A DNA stretch of 64,000 nt from Luteimonas fraxinea (GTDB lineage: Bacteria > Pseudomonadota > Gammaproteobacteria > Xanthomonadales > Xanthomonadaceae). The first letter of the stretch is position 1; each line of letters begins with the position of its first letter. Made by a program: the position numbers and the translations under genes. Where the stretch lies: the NCBI RefSeq assembly GCF_021233355.1, contig NZ_CP089507.1, positions 3,597,001 to 3,661,000 on the forward strand. Direction: 5' to 3'. Positions 19,019 through 27,853 of the stretch are shown here, in pieces. A model generated the notes under the pieces. That model saw nothing but the letters and a program-made list of their open reading frames with translations, did no database searches and was not told where the DNA came from.

Positions 19019-20404
19019 ATGTCCGACTCCCGCGTTTCCAGTCTCCAGGCCGCCGTGCCGACCCTGCGGCTGCTGACCGAGCCTGCGGACCTCGCGCATT
19101 ACGGCGTCGACTGGACCCGCCGCTGGACGCCGGCGCCGCTGGCGATCGCGCTGCCGGCCAATGTCGAAGAAGTGCAGGCGACGATGCGCTGGGCGCATGC
19201 GGAAGGCGTGGCGGTGGTGCCATCCGGTGGTCGCACCGGTCTGTCGGGCGGCGCGGTCGCGGCCAACGGCGAACTGGTGCTGAGCCTGCAGCGCATGAAC
19301 AAGGTGCTCGGGTTCGAGCCGGCCGATCGCCTGTTGACCGTCGAAGCCGGCATCGCGCTGGAAGCGGTGCACGAAGCGGCCCGTTCGCATGATCTCCAAT
19401 ACCCGGTGGATTTTGCGGCACGCGGTTCGTGTTCGATCGGCGGCAACATCGCGACGAATGCCGGCGGCATCCGCGTGGTGCGCTACGGCAACACGCGCGA
19501 GTGGGTGGCCGGCGTCAAGCTGGTGACCGCGACCGGCGAGTTGCTCGATCTCAATCGCGGCCTGGTCAAGAACTCCAGCGGCTACGACCTGCGGCATCTG
19601 GTCGTTTCATCGGAAGGCACGCTCGGCATCATCGTTGAGGCGACGCTGCGGCTGGCCGCGCCGCCGCCGGAGACGCGGGTGATGCTGCTGGCGCTGCCCT
19701 CGTTCGAAGTGCTGATAGAAGTCTTCCAGGCGCTGCGCGCGCGCCTGCCGCTGGAAGCCTTCGAGTTCTTCACCGATCGCGCCTTGCACCACGTCGTTGC
19801 GCATGGCGCGCAGCCGCCGTTCGAGTCGGTGTATCCGTACTACGTCGTCGCCGAGTTCGCCTGCGAGGGCGAGGGCGGCGAGGTGCAGGTGCTGTCGGCG
19901 TTCGAGTACTGCATGGAGCAGGGCTGGGTCGAGGACGGCGTGATCAGCCACGGCGACACCCAGGCCGCGGCGCTGTGGCGCCTGCGCGAGGGCATCACCG
20001 AAAGTCTCGCGCCGCACGTGCCCTACAAGAACGACGTGTCGGTGCGGATCTCGGCGATGCCGGCCTTACTCGCCCGCACCCAGGCGCTGCTCACCGCCGA
20101 GTACCCGCAGTTCGACGTGGTCTGGTTCGGCCATATCGGCGACGGCAATCTGCACATCAACGTGCTCAAGCCGGCCGACATGGCGAATGCGGATTTCGTC
20201 GTCGAATGCGAGCGCGTGACCAAGCTGCTGGCGGCGACGCTGGCCGAGCACGGCGGCAGCATCTCGGCCGAGCACGGCATCGGCCTGGTCAAGAAGCCGT
20301 ATCTGGGTTCGACGCGCAGTCCGGCGGAGATCGCGGTGATGCGCGGCATCCGCCAGGCACTGGACCCGGCCGGTATCCTCAATCCCGGCAAGCTGTTCGA
20401 TTGA
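19019..20404 (+). CDS. FAD-binding oxidoreductase, probable D-2-hydroxyglutarate dehydrogenase
   Basis: A 461-aa flavoprotein of the VAO/GlcD type. The N-terminal FAD domain has VVPSGGRTGLSGGAV and SIGGNIATNAGGIRVVRYGN; the C-terminal cap has the metal/substrate histidines in WFGHIGDGNLHINVL and ISAEHGIG. These are the signatures of D-2-hydroxyglutarate/D-lactate dehydrogenases. Its divergent position beside serA supports D-2-hydroxyglutarate, because in Pseudomonas this enzyme re-oxidises the D-2-hydroxyglutarate made by SerA and pulls serine synthesis forward. ATG 19019 starts MSDSRVSS. D-lactate or glycolate remain alternatives. Confidence 0.85.
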   Translation: MSDSRVSSLQAAVPTLRLLTEPADLAHYGVDWTRRWTPAPLAIALPANVEEVQATMRWAHAEGVAVVPSGGRTGLSGGAVAANGELVLSLQRMNKVLGFEPADRLLTVEAGIALEAVHEAARSHDLQYPVDFAARGSCSIGGNIATNAGGIRVVRYGNTREWVAGVKLVTATGELLDLNRGLVKNSSGYDLRHLVVSSEGTLGIIVEATLRLAAPPPETRVMLLALPSFEVLIEVFQALRARLPLEAFEFFTDRALHHVVAHGAQPPFESVYPYYVVAEFACEGEGGEVQVLSAFEYCMEQGWVEDGVISHGDTQAAALWRLREGITESLAPHVPYKNDVSVRISAMPALLARTQALLTAEYPQFDVVWFGHIGDGNLHINVLKPADMANADFVVECERVTKLLAATLAEHGGSISAEHGIGLVKKPYLGSTRSPAEIAVMRGIRQALDPAGILNPGKLFD

Positions 20405-20477
20405 GCGTGCGGTTCAGGCCGCTGCAACACGCCGACGCTAGAGTGTCGGCTGCCGTTCCCGTTCGGAGATGCCCCGC

Positions 20478-20780
20478 ATGATGGTCCGTACCGCACTCGT
20501 TCTTCTGCTGACCGGTCTGTCCGCGTCGGCGTTCGCCGGCAGTTTCGCCGGCACCAGCGCGGGCGCCTCGTCCGGCGGGTCGTCAGCGTCGTCGGGCAGC
20601 ACGTCCGGCGATGACAAGGTGGTGCTGCAGGCGCGCGAAGACGCCGCCGGCTTCGTTGCCAGTGACGGCCGCATCCGCGGCGCGCGACTGGAGGCGGCAT
20701 TGCGTCATCTGCGCGAGACGCAGAGCGCCGCGCGCGACGCGTCCGATCTCGCACTCGCTCAGGCGATCCTGGCGCGTTGA
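20478..20780 (+). CDS. DUF2388-family small exported protein
   Basis: About 100 aa: a signal peptide (VRTALVLLLTGLSASAFAG), a Ser/Gly/Ala-rich linker, then the conserved block KVVLQAREDAAGFVASDGRI and RGARLEAALRHLRE, which I recognise as DUF2388 (periplasmic, unknown role, common in pseudomonads). I choose ATG 20478 because GGAG at 20465-20468 sits 9 nt before it; the ATG at 20469 abuts that GGAG. It overlaps the following DUF4105 gene, a pairing also seen in Pseudomonas. Confidence 0.78.
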   Translation: MMVRTALVLLLTGLSASAFAGSFAGTSAGASSGGSSASSGSTSGDDKVVLQAREDAAGFVASDGRIRGARLEAALRHLRETQSAARDASDLALAQAILAR

Positions 20781-22591
20781 TCCGGCAGGCGCGTGTGCAA
20801 CTGCGCGCCGCCCTGTTCGTTGTTGCAGTGCTGCTGGCGCCCGTCGCGTCGGCGGCCGGCTGGTCGGTCGCACAACAGGCAGCCGGCGCGCCGCTGACGG
20901 CCGCCGAGTCGGCGCGTGCCGACGCCGCGATCGCCGACGCCCAGGCGCGATTGCCACCGAACTGGCGTGACGCGCCGGGGCTCGATGTCGTCATCGACTG
21001 GCGCGAGGATCTGCCTGACGCCGTACACGGTCGCACCTTCGGCGCCCATCTGCGTCTGCAACGTGCGCTGTTGACCGATGACGCGGCAGCGCAGCCCCTG
21101 CAGGCTGCATTGCTGCACGAATTCGCCCATCGCTACGACCGCTCGACTCATGGCAGTCTGTCGCGCGATCCACGATTGCTTGATCTCGCAGGCTGGCCCC
21201 AGCGCCCACTGCGCTTCGGCTTGCGCGTGCGCGACAACGCGATGCGCGATCGCAGTCCCGATGCCTACGAGCTCGCATCGCCGGCCGAGTTCGTCGCGGT
21301 CAATCTCGAACACTTTCTGCTCGACGCCGAGTACGCCTGTCGGCGCCCAGCGCTGCACGCCTACTTCGCGACGCACTTTGACTGGGCGCCGCCGCAGGCG
21401 GATTGCACGCAGGATCTGCCGTTCGTCGAGGCCGAGCCGGGTGCCGACGTCGCGCCGTTGCTCGCGCTGGATCCGGCGCGCGTCTACGCCGTCGACTACC
21501 TGCTTGCAGAGGGCAACGCCCGGCCGATGAGCCGCTGGGGCCACAGCATGCTGCGGCTGGTGATCTGCGCACCCGGCCGCGCGCCGGGGCCTGACTGCCG
21601 CCTCGATCTCGCGCATCACCGCGCGCTGTCGTTCCGCGCCTTCGTCGACGATGTACAGATCTCCAGCCTGCGCGGACTGACAGGACGCTATCCCTCGCGC
21701 TTGTTCGTGTTGCCGCTCGACCAGGTGATCGACGAGTACACGCGCATCGAGTTGCGCGGCTTGCAGTCGATTCCGCTGCAGCTGTCGCCGGACGAAATCG
21801 CCTCGTTGCTGACGCAGGCCGCGAACCTGCACTGGAGCTACGACGGGCGTTACTACTTCGTCGGCAACAACTGCGCGGTCGAGACCTGGAAGCTGCTGAA
21901 GACCGGCGTGCCGCGTCTGGCCGACGCACGGCTGCGCAGCATCACGCCGACCGGCTTGCTGCGGAAACTCGTGCGCAGTGGCGATGCGGATCAGAGCGTG
22001 CTCGACCGCGAGGATGCGGTGCGTGCCGGTTACTACTTTCCGTCTGCGGATGCGGAGTACCAGGCGCTGCTGGACATCGCTCGCGCGGTGCAGCCGTTGC
22101 CGGTTGCGCGGGTCGATGACTGGCTGAAACTACCGCCGGATGCGCGCGCGCCCTGGCTCGCGGACGCGCAGCTGCGCGATGGCGCGGCGCTGCTGGTGTT
22201 GGAGCATGCGGCGCGGCGACGGGAGGAACTGCGGCTGCGCGATGTACTCAAGCGTCAGTTGCCCGATCCGCGGCACGCGGCGGATGCGGCGCCGGCCATC
22301 GCGACCCTGCGCGCATTGCTGGCGGCGGGAAACAGCCTCAGTCGGCCGGCGCAGCTGCTGGGGACCGGCTACGGCTTGCCTCAGCCGGCCGAACTCGCGG
22401 TGCTACAGGACGATGTGGAAACGCGTGCGCAAGGGCTGCGCGGACTGCGTGGACAGCTTGAGAATGAAGCGCGCGCGGCATTGGCGCCCGAGGCACAGGC
22501 GCGAATCTCGGCGCTGGACCGGAACGTGGATGCGCTGGGTGCGCGGCTGCGCGCGCTGCATCGAGAGGCGGGTGGGCTGCAGCTGGATTGA
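20777..22591 (+). CDS. DUF4105-type periplasmic protein with HEFAH motif
   Basis: A 604-aa exported protein of unknown activity. A signal peptide (FVVAVLLAPVASA) precedes an N-terminal region with LLHEFAHRYD, which fits a zinc-metallopeptidase HExxH helix. The central DUF4105/Lnb-type domain has RWGHSMLRLV and YYFVGNNCAVETWKLL, whose conserved His and Cys suggest a permuted NlpC/P60-like thiol fold (inference). A helical C-terminus follows. The start is taken as TTG 20777, overlapping the TGA of the DUF2388 gene; GTG at 20795 is an alternative. Probably a cell-envelope hydrolase. Confidence 0.75.
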   Translation: MIRQARVQLRAALFVVAVLLAPVASAAGWSVAQQAAGAPLTAAESARADAAIADAQARLPPNWRDAPGLDVVIDWREDLPDAVHGRTFGAHLRLQRALLTDDAAAQPLQAALLHEFAHRYDRSTHGSLSRDPRLLDLAGWPQRPLRFGLRVRDNAMRDRSPDAYELASPAEFVAVNLEHFLLDAEYACRRPALHAYFATHFDWAPPQADCTQDLPFVEAEPGADVAPLLALDPARVYAVDYLLAEGNARPMSRWGHSMLRLVICAPGRAPGPDCRLDLAHHRALSFRAFVDDVQISSLRGLTGRYPSRLFVLPLDQVIDEYTRIELRGLQSIPLQLSPDEIASLLTQAANLHWSYDGRYYFVGNNCAVETWKLLKTGVPRLADARLRSITPTGLLRKLVRSGDADQSVLDREDAVRAGYYFPSADAEYQALLDIARAVQPLPVARVDDWLKLPPDARAPWLADAQLRDGAALLVLEHAARRREELRLRDVLKRQLPDPRHAADAAPAIATLRALLAAGNSLSRPAQLLGTGYGLPQPAELAVLQDDVETRAQGLRGLRGQLENEARAALAPEAQARISALDRNVDALGARLRALHREAGGLQLD

Positions 22592-22601
22592 GCCGAGCCG
22601 T

Positions 22602-22669
22602 GTAGGAGCGCGCTCGCGCGCGATAAAGCGCGCGCCGCAATGCCTGGTCGCGCGCGAGCGCGCTCCTAC
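22602..22669. repeat. GTAGGAGCGCGC-type REP palindrome
   Basis: Perfect 22-bp inverted arms at 22602-22623 and 22648-22669 with a 24-nt centre that itself contains GCGCGCGCC. This GTAGGAGCGCGCT family is a widespread REP element of Pseudomonas and Xanthomonadaceae. It lies between convergent genes and could act as a bidirectional 3' stabiliser. Confidence 0.85.
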
Positions 22670-22720
22670 ATCCGCAGTTGCATTTTGGAACGGACAACGA
22701 ATGTGCCCGTTCCGCGTCGA

Positions 22721-23287
22721 TCAGTCCGCGCGACCGCCAAATTCGCCGGTACTGGTGCTGACCAGGATCCTCTCACCGTTGGTGATGTATTCCGGGACCT
22801 GGATTTCGATGCCGGTGTTGAGCTTTGCCGGTTTCGGGCGCTTGGTCGCTGTCCCGCCCTTCAGTTCGGGCGGCGTCTCGATCACTTCCAGAACCACGTT
22901 CGGCGGCAGCTGCAATCCGACCGGTTGTTCGTCGATGATCTGCACGTAGCAGCCCGACAACGCATCGGTGATGTAGCCGCTGGCGTCGCCCACGACGTCG
23001 GCGTCGAGCGTGTAAGGCGTGTAGTCCTCGTCATCCATGAACACGAACGCGTCGCCGTCTTTGTACGAGAACGTCGCCTGCCGGCGCTGCAGTTCGACTT
23101 CCTTCAGATCGTCGTCGCCGCCGATGTTGAGGTCGAACTTGTTGCCGCCCGGCACGCTGTAGAGCGTGAAACGCATCTTGAGTCCGCCGCCGCGACCCTG
23201 CGGCGCGCTGCGCTCGATATCACGCACCTGATAGACGGTGCCGTTGTGTTCGATCACGTTTCCTTTCTTGACGTCGTAGGCTTTCAT
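22721..23287 (-). CDS. efpL: Elongation factor P-like protein (EfpL/YeiP)
   Basis: Ribosome-binding factor of the EF-P family that relieves stalling at particular motifs including polyproline. The 188-aa chain has the three beta-barrel layout. It begins [20 protein letters not shown] and has the YeiP-type loop [11 protein letters not shown] where EF-P carries its modified lysine, so no beta-lysine modification is expected. The C-terminus has [19 protein letters not shown]. Its ATG overlaps the stop of the aspartyl protease (ATGA), giving an SDR-protease-efpL operon. E. coli yeiP is the namesake. Confidence 0.92.
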   Translation of the reverse strand: MKAYDVKKGNVIEHNGTVYQVRDIERSAPQGRGGGLKMRFTLYSVPGGNKFDLNIGGDDDLKEVELQRRQATFSYKDGDAFVFMDDEDYTPYTLDADVVGDASGYITDALSGCYVQIIDEQPVGLQLPPNVVLEVIETPPELKGGTATKRPKPAKLNTGIEIQVPEYITNGERILVSTSTGEFGGRAD

Positions 23288-23868
23288 CGTTGTTCGCTGC
23301 TGGATGGAGAGGACGCCGCCGCGTCCGCGGCAGCCGGGTTGCGGAGATAGAGCCGCAGGTTGGGATAGTCGATCACGGCGCCGCCGCGTTCGAGGATGTC
23401 GGCACCGATCACGCCGTCGACCGGCGCCTCGCCACGCTGCGAGAACGCGGCGTTGACATGGTCGAGCGCCAGGATGTGCACGGTGAACGCATCGTCGCGG
23501 TAATCGCCGATACGCAGGCGGTTGCCGGGCAGGGCGCTGATCGCCATGCCCGTGCCGCCGGCACCGGTCGCCTGGCCGCCGGCCACCACGTCTCGGCCCT
23601 CATCGAAGCGCGACTGCGCCGCGCGGTCGATGACGGTGCGGCCTGCGCCGGTGTCGAGAATGAAAGTACCGGCCACGCCATTGACGCGCACGTCGACGGT
23701 CAGATGCGAATCGCCGTGCCGCGTCATGGGCACCGCGGTGTAGCCCGCCGGCGTCAGCGCGGCGGCGAGCGCCGTCGGCGCTGCTTCGCGTGCGGTCACC
23801 GGGAGGCTGCACAGCAGTGCAGCCAGTCCACACGCGATCCACGATGTCGGGACGGAGCGGCGCATCAC
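23284..23868 (-). CDS. Exported retropepsin-like aspartyl protease
   Basis: A 194-aa protein with signal peptide ([15 protein letters not shown]) and one retropepsin-type lobe: the catalytic aspartate in [15 protein letters not shown], the flap-like glycine-rich stretch [15 protein letters not shown], and the closing [18 protein letters not shown]. Single-lobe clan AA proteases act as dimers. Substrate unknown. It overlaps both neighbours by ATGA (SDR upstream, efpL downstream). Confidence 0.82.
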   Translation of the reverse strand: MMRRSVPTSWIACGLAALLCSLPVTAREAAPTALAAALTPAGYTAVPMTRHGDSHLTVDVRVNGVAGTFILDTGAGRTVIDRAAQSRFDEGRDVVAGGQATGAGGTGMAISALPGNRLRIGDYRDDAFTVHILALDHVNAAFSQRGEAPVDGVIGADILERGGAVIDYPNLRLYLRNPAAADAAASSPSSSEQR

Positions 23869-24635
23869 TTCGGCGCGAGACGCACGGCACCGTCGAGGCG
23901 GATGGTTTCGCCGTTGATGTAGCGGCTGCCGACGATGTAGGCGACGAGTTCGGCGAATTCTTCCGGGCGACCCAGACGCGACGGGAACGGGATCGAGGCC
24001 GACAGCGACTGCTGCACCTCGTCCGGCATGCCGTCGACCATCGGCGTCCAGAAGATGCCCGGTGCGATCGTGTTGACGCGGATGCCGAAGCGCGAAAGTT
24101 CGCGTGCCATTGGCAGGGTCATCGCGACCACGCCGCCCTTGGACGCCGAGTACGCCGCCTGGCCGATCTGGCCTTCGTACGCCGCGACCGATGCGGTGTT
24201 GACGATCACGCCACGCTCGCCGTCTTCGCCCGGCTCGTTGCCCTGCATCGCGGCCGCCGCGGCCTTGGCCACATTGAAGCTGCCGACGAGATTCACCATG
24301 ACCGTGCGGCTGAAGGTCTCCAGCGGCATCGGCGCTTCGCGGCCGAGCACGCGGCCGGCGCCGAGGATGCCGGCGCAGTTCACGGCGACGTTGAGCCCGC
24401 CGAGGAATTCGCGCGCGGCGGCGACGTTCGCGACCACGCCGCCTTCGTCGGTCACGTCGGTGCGCAGATAGCGCGCATTGGCGTCGCCGAGTGCGGCCAC
24501 CGCTTCGGCACCCTTGTCGTCGTTGACGTCGAACAGCACGACCTTGCCGCCGCCGGCGACGAGGTGGCGGGCCACGGCGAGGCCGAGGCCGGAGACGCCA
24601 CCGGTGATGAGGGCGCGGACGGAATCGGGCGTCAT
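23865..24635 (-). CDS. SDR oxidoreductase, 3-hydroxyacyl-CoA dehydrogenase type 2-like
   Basis: Classical short-chain dehydrogenase, 256 aa from ATG 24635. Cofactor motif ITGGVSGLGLAVA, acidic residue after strand 2 (LFDVND) implying NAD preference, NNAG-equivalent VNCAG, catalytic S-Y-K in NTASVAAYEG / QAAYSASKGG, and C-terminal INGETIRLDGAVRL. Sequence style (GGLNVAVNCAGI, EDGERGVIVNTASVAAYEGQ) is close to 17-beta-HSD type 10/3-hydroxyacyl-CoA dehydrogenases of fatty-acid or branched-chain breakdown. First gene of a three-gene operon. Confidence 0.88.
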   Translation of the reverse strand: MTPDSVRALITGGVSGLGLAVARHLVAGGGKVVLFDVNDDKGAEAVAALGDANARYLRTDVTDEGGVVANVAAAREFLGGLNVAVNCAGILGAGRVLGREAPMPLETFSRTVMVNLVGSFNVAKAAAAAMQGNEPGEDGERGVIVNTASVAAYEGQIGQAAYSASKGGVVAMTLPMARELSRFGIRVNTIAPGIFWTPMVDGMPDEVQQSLSASIPFPSRLGRPEEFAELVAYIVGSRYINGETIRLDGAVRLAPK

Positions 24636-24699
24636 GTGCGGATCCTTGGACGGAAAACCCACAGTTTAACCGGCCGGCCGCATGCGCCGGTCGGCCTGT

Positions 24700-27276
24700 T
24701 CAGATGGACGCGCCGGGCGCGCCATGCAGGCGCCGGGCGAATTCGTCCGGCGACAGCCCCGGCGCGAACAGGAAGCCCTGGCCGACCGTGACGCCGAGAT
24801 CCAGCAGGAACCGCCGCTGCGCTTCGGACTCGATGCCCTCGGCGACGAGACCCAGGCCGAGACTGCGCGCGATGCCGGCGACCGCCTGGCACACGGCGAC
24901 GTCCGAGCGGTCGCCCGGCACGCCGCCGACGAACAGCTGGCTGAGCTTGAGCCCGTGGATCGGCAGCCGGCGCAGATAGTTCAGGCCGCTGTAGCCCTCG
25001 CCGAAATCGTCGATGCTCAGCTGCACGCCCATGTCGCGCAGCGCGGCGAACGTGCGCAGCGTGTCGGGCGCGTCCTCGATCAGCACGCGCTCGGTGAATT
25101 CGAGTTCCAGCGCGCTGCCCGGCAACGCGAATTCCGCGAGCACGTCGCGCACGTGCACGGCGAGATCGTCGCCGAGGAACTGCCGGTAGGACACGTTCAC
25201 CGCGACGCGCACCATGCCGAGCCCGGCATCGCGCCACGACGCGATCTGCCGGCAGGCCTCGCGCAGCACCCAGGCGCCGATGCGGACGATGTCACCGGTG
25301 CTCTCGGCGTGGTCGATGAAATGGTCGGGCCGCATTTCGCCCAGCTGCCGGTTGCGCCAGCGGATCAGCGCTTCGGCCGAGATCACGCGCCGGCTGCGCA
25401 GGTCGACCTGCGGCTGGTAGACGAGATGGAATTCGTCGTTGTCGATCGCGCGGCGCAGGTGCGTTTCCACGCGCAACCGGTCCTGCTGTGTCTGCGCGAG
25501 CGCAGGCGTGAACAGCTGCCAGCCGTTGCGGATGCGCCGCTTGCTCTCGTACATCGCCGCGTCGGCGTTCTGGATCAGCGTCTGCGGCCGGTCGCCGTCT
25601 TCGGGCGCGCATGCGATGCCGATGCTCGCGGTGATCGAGAACTCTTCCTTGTCGAAACGGAAGCCGTCGCCGAAGGCATCGAGGATCGCGTTGGCGACCC
25701 GCTCGGCATGACTGGCGCCCGCGCCGGCATCGCAGACCACGAGGAACTCGTCGCCACCGAAACGGGCGATGCTGCCCGACGCGCCGACGGCCTGACCGAT
25801 GCGATGCGCGGCGGCGATCAGCAGCTCGTCGCCGGCCGCATGGCCGAGCGCATCGTTGACGAACTTGAAGCGGTCGAGATCGATGTAGAGCACGGCCACG
25901 CCGGCGCGTGCGGGATCGGCCATGCGCGCCTCGAGCTCGCACAAAATCGCGTCGCGATTGAGCAGGCCGGTCAGCGGATCGGTGCGCGCCTGCGCCCGCA
26001 GGATCGCCTCGTCGTGCTTGTCGCGCGCGATGTCCTGCAGCGTGCCGGTCAGCCGCGAGGTCGCCGGATCGCCCTGGCGCGGTCCGCCGATCGCGCGTAC
26101 CCAAAACGCGCTGCCGTCGCTGCGCAGGCCCTGCAATTCGATGTCGAATCCGGCGGCATCAAGCATCGCCGCGCCGAGCGCATCGCGCAGCCGGGTGCGG
26201 TCTGGCAGCTGCAGCAGGCCGACCAGCGCTTCCATCGTCGGCGGTGGCTGCCGGGGATCGAGGATCTGCGCGGCTTCGGCGGTGAGATACAGCCGGTCGG
26301 TGCCGCAATCGAGTTCCCAGCCGCCGATGTGCGCCAGCGCCTGCACACGATCGAACATCGCGCTGTCGCGCTTGAGCGCGCTGACATCGGAGAACAGCGA
26401 CAGCACCTGGTGCGGCCGGTCGCCGCCCGGCGGGTACTGCGGCACGGCGGTGACCATCAACCAATACAGCTCGCGGCGCATGCAGTGATACAGGCCGACC
26501 AGCGTGCTCTCGACGATGCGGCCGTCGCGCAAGGCCCGCACCGGCGGCAGCGCGTCCCAGGGCATCTCGTCGCCGTCGGGCGCGATCGCAACCCACTCGC
26601 CGAGGTTGGACATGTCGCCGAGCGAGGTGCCCTGGCGGATGCCGAGCAGGCGCAGCGCCGCGGCATTGCCGTAGACGAAACGGCCGGACACATCGTGGAT
26701 CGCGATGCCGCGGTCCATGACGTCCATCAGTTCGCGGTAACGCACCTCGGCCTCGCGGCGCTCGCTGAGATCGCGCGCCACCGCGACCAGGCACGGCAGA
26801 CCGTCGTGTTCGAAGCCCGCGGTGTGCACCTCGACCGGAAACCGCGAGCCGTCACCGCGCATGTTGGTGACTTCGATGACGTAGGTGCGGCCGCGATGCA
26901 CGGCATCCCAGACCGGTGCGAGATGGTCGCGCGGCAGGTCCGGATTCAGCACTTCGATCGGTTGGCCGACGATGTCGGACCGCGGCCGGCCATAGGCCTG
27001 TTCGCCGGCGCGGTTGAGGTCGAGCACGATGCCGTCGGCGTCGAGGATGCTGACCGGATCGGGCACCGCATCGAAGAGTGCGTGGTAACGCAGCGCCGCC
27101 GCATCGGCCTCGGCGCATGCAGTCGCGAGGCCGTCGCGTGCGCGGGCGAGCAGAGCGCGGACGTCGTCGGGCAGGTCGGGATCGTCGGCTGCCAGCGACA
27201 GCGCATCGGGCAGGGCCAGCGCGTGCGCCTTGCGCTCCAGCAGTCCGGTATGTCCCGTGCCCGATCGGTGCGTCAT
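24700..27276 (-). CDS. PAS-PAS-PAS-GGDEF-EAL cyclic-di-GMP protein
   Basis: 858-aa cytosolic signalling protein. Approximate order: helical lead (1-60), PAS 1 (65-172), PAS 2 (178-302), PAS 3 (305-425), GGDEF (430-600; RFGGDEF at 505-511 intact), EAL (610-855). EAL features present: AEALIRWR, VAVNVSYRQF, ELEFTERVL, SIDDFGEGYSGLNYL, AEGIES, and QGFLFAPG. The usual K-[IL]-D triad reads LKLSQLFV, so K is kept but D is S; phosphodiesterase activity is plausible but should not be assumed. Start ATG 27276 gives MTHRSGTGHTG. It stands alone on the minus strand. Confidence 0.9.
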   Translation of the reverse strand: MTHRSGTGHTGLLERKAHALALPDALSLAADDPDLPDDVRALLARARDGLATACAEADAAALRYHALFDAVPDPVSILDADGIVLDLNRAGEQAYGRPRSDIVGQPIEVLNPDLPRDHLAPVWDAVHRGRTYVIEVTNMRGDGSRFPVEVHTAGFEHDGLPCLVAVARDLSERREAEVRYRELMDVMDRGIAIHDVSGRFVYGNAAALRLLGIRQGTSLGDMSNLGEWVAIAPDGDEMPWDALPPVRALRDGRIVESTLVGLYHCMRRELYWLMVTAVPQYPPGGDRPHQVLSLFSDVSALKRDSAMFDRVQALAHIGGWELDCGTDRLYLTAEAAQILDPRQPPPTMEALVGLLQLPDRTRLRDALGAAMLDAAGFDIELQGLRSDGSAFWVRAIGGPRQGDPATSRLTGTLQDIARDKHDEAILRAQARTDPLTGLLNRDAILCELEARMADPARAGVAVLYIDLDRFKFVNDALGHAAGDELLIAAAHRIGQAVGASGSIARFGGDEFLVVCDAGAGASHAERVANAILDAFGDGFRFDKEEFSITASIGIACAPEDGDRPQTLIQNADAAMYESKRRIRNGWQLFTPALAQTQQDRLRVETHLRRAIDNDEFHLVYQPQVDLRSRRVISAEALIRWRNRQLGEMRPDHFIDHAESTGDIVRIGAWVLREACRQIASWRDAGLGMVRVAVNVSYRQFLGDDLAVHVRDVLAEFALPGSALELEFTERVLIEDAPDTLRTFAALRDMGVQLSIDDFGEGYSGLNYLRRLPIHGLKLSQLFVGGVPGDRSDVAVCQAVAGIARSLGLGLVAEGIESEAQRRFLLDLGVTVGQGFLFAPGLSPDEFARRLHGAPGASI

Positions 27277-27575
27277 GTGCGCGGCGCCAGGGCCATTCCG
27301 GATGCGGAGGAGACAAGAAGCGTTGTAGCGCCGCCGCGCGACGGCGTCCAGACGTCCACCGGCCCGTCCGGGACGAGCGTGGTGTCCGGCAGGAAGGCGT
27401 CGTGATCCATGTCGTGCAAGGGAAACGGGCGATCCGGGGACGATCGGCCATGCCGGTTGGCGCTCGACATCTTCGAACGTGCATCGGCGACAGAGGCAGC
27501 ATTCCGATAGCGAAACGGACTGGATCCGCAACGACCCGCCATGACCCCGCACCCGGCGCCGGGCCCGGGCGTAGA

Positions 27576-27594
27576 ATCGCGAACCATTCTCGAT
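27576..27594 (+). promoter_or_regulatory. Possible Fur box / promoter of feoAB
   Basis: A 19-nt stretch 13 nt upstream of feoA resembles the AATGAGAATCATTCTCATT-type Fur palindrome at 13 of 19 positions (its right half ATTCTC is exact). It overlaps a -10-like TAGAAT (27572-27577). Iron repression of feo by Fur is established in enterics; here the site is suggestive only. Confidence 0.35.
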
Positions 27595-27607
27595 ACCAGA
27601 TCGCCCC

Positions 27608-27853
27608 GTGAACCTCTGCCAGCTGCCGCGCCGCACGCCTGCACTCGTCGAAGACATCGACACCGTCGGCGCCGTCGACCCCATCGCGCGCCGGCTCGGC
27701 GAACTCGGCTTCGTGCCGGGCGAGCCGGTCGAGGTCATGGCGGCCGGGCCGTTCGGCGGCGATCCGCTGCTGGTGCAGGTCGGCTACACCCGCTTCGCCC
27801 TGCGTCGCAGCGAAGCCGCGCGGGTGCGTGTGCGCGTGGCACCGGCGGCATGA
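27608..27853 (+). CDS. feoA: Ferrous iron transport protein A
   Basis: An 81-aa SH3-like cytosolic partner of FeoB. Family pattern visible: IARRLGELGFVPGEPVEVM, PFGGDPLLVQVGYTRFALRRSEA. Start is GTG 27608 (VNLCQLPRR). Its stop overlaps the feoB ATG (ATGA), so the two are translationally coupled. Confidence 0.93.
   Translation: MNLCQLPRRTPALVEDIDTVGAVDPIARRLGELGFVPGEPVEVMAAGPFGGDPLLVQVGYTRFALRRSEAARVRVRVAPAA

Noticed and set aside
24682-27405. A 907-codon open frame on the plus strand
   Set aside because: It is antisense to the GGDEF-EAL gene, whose domain motifs are unmistakable. Long shadow frames are expected at this GC content.
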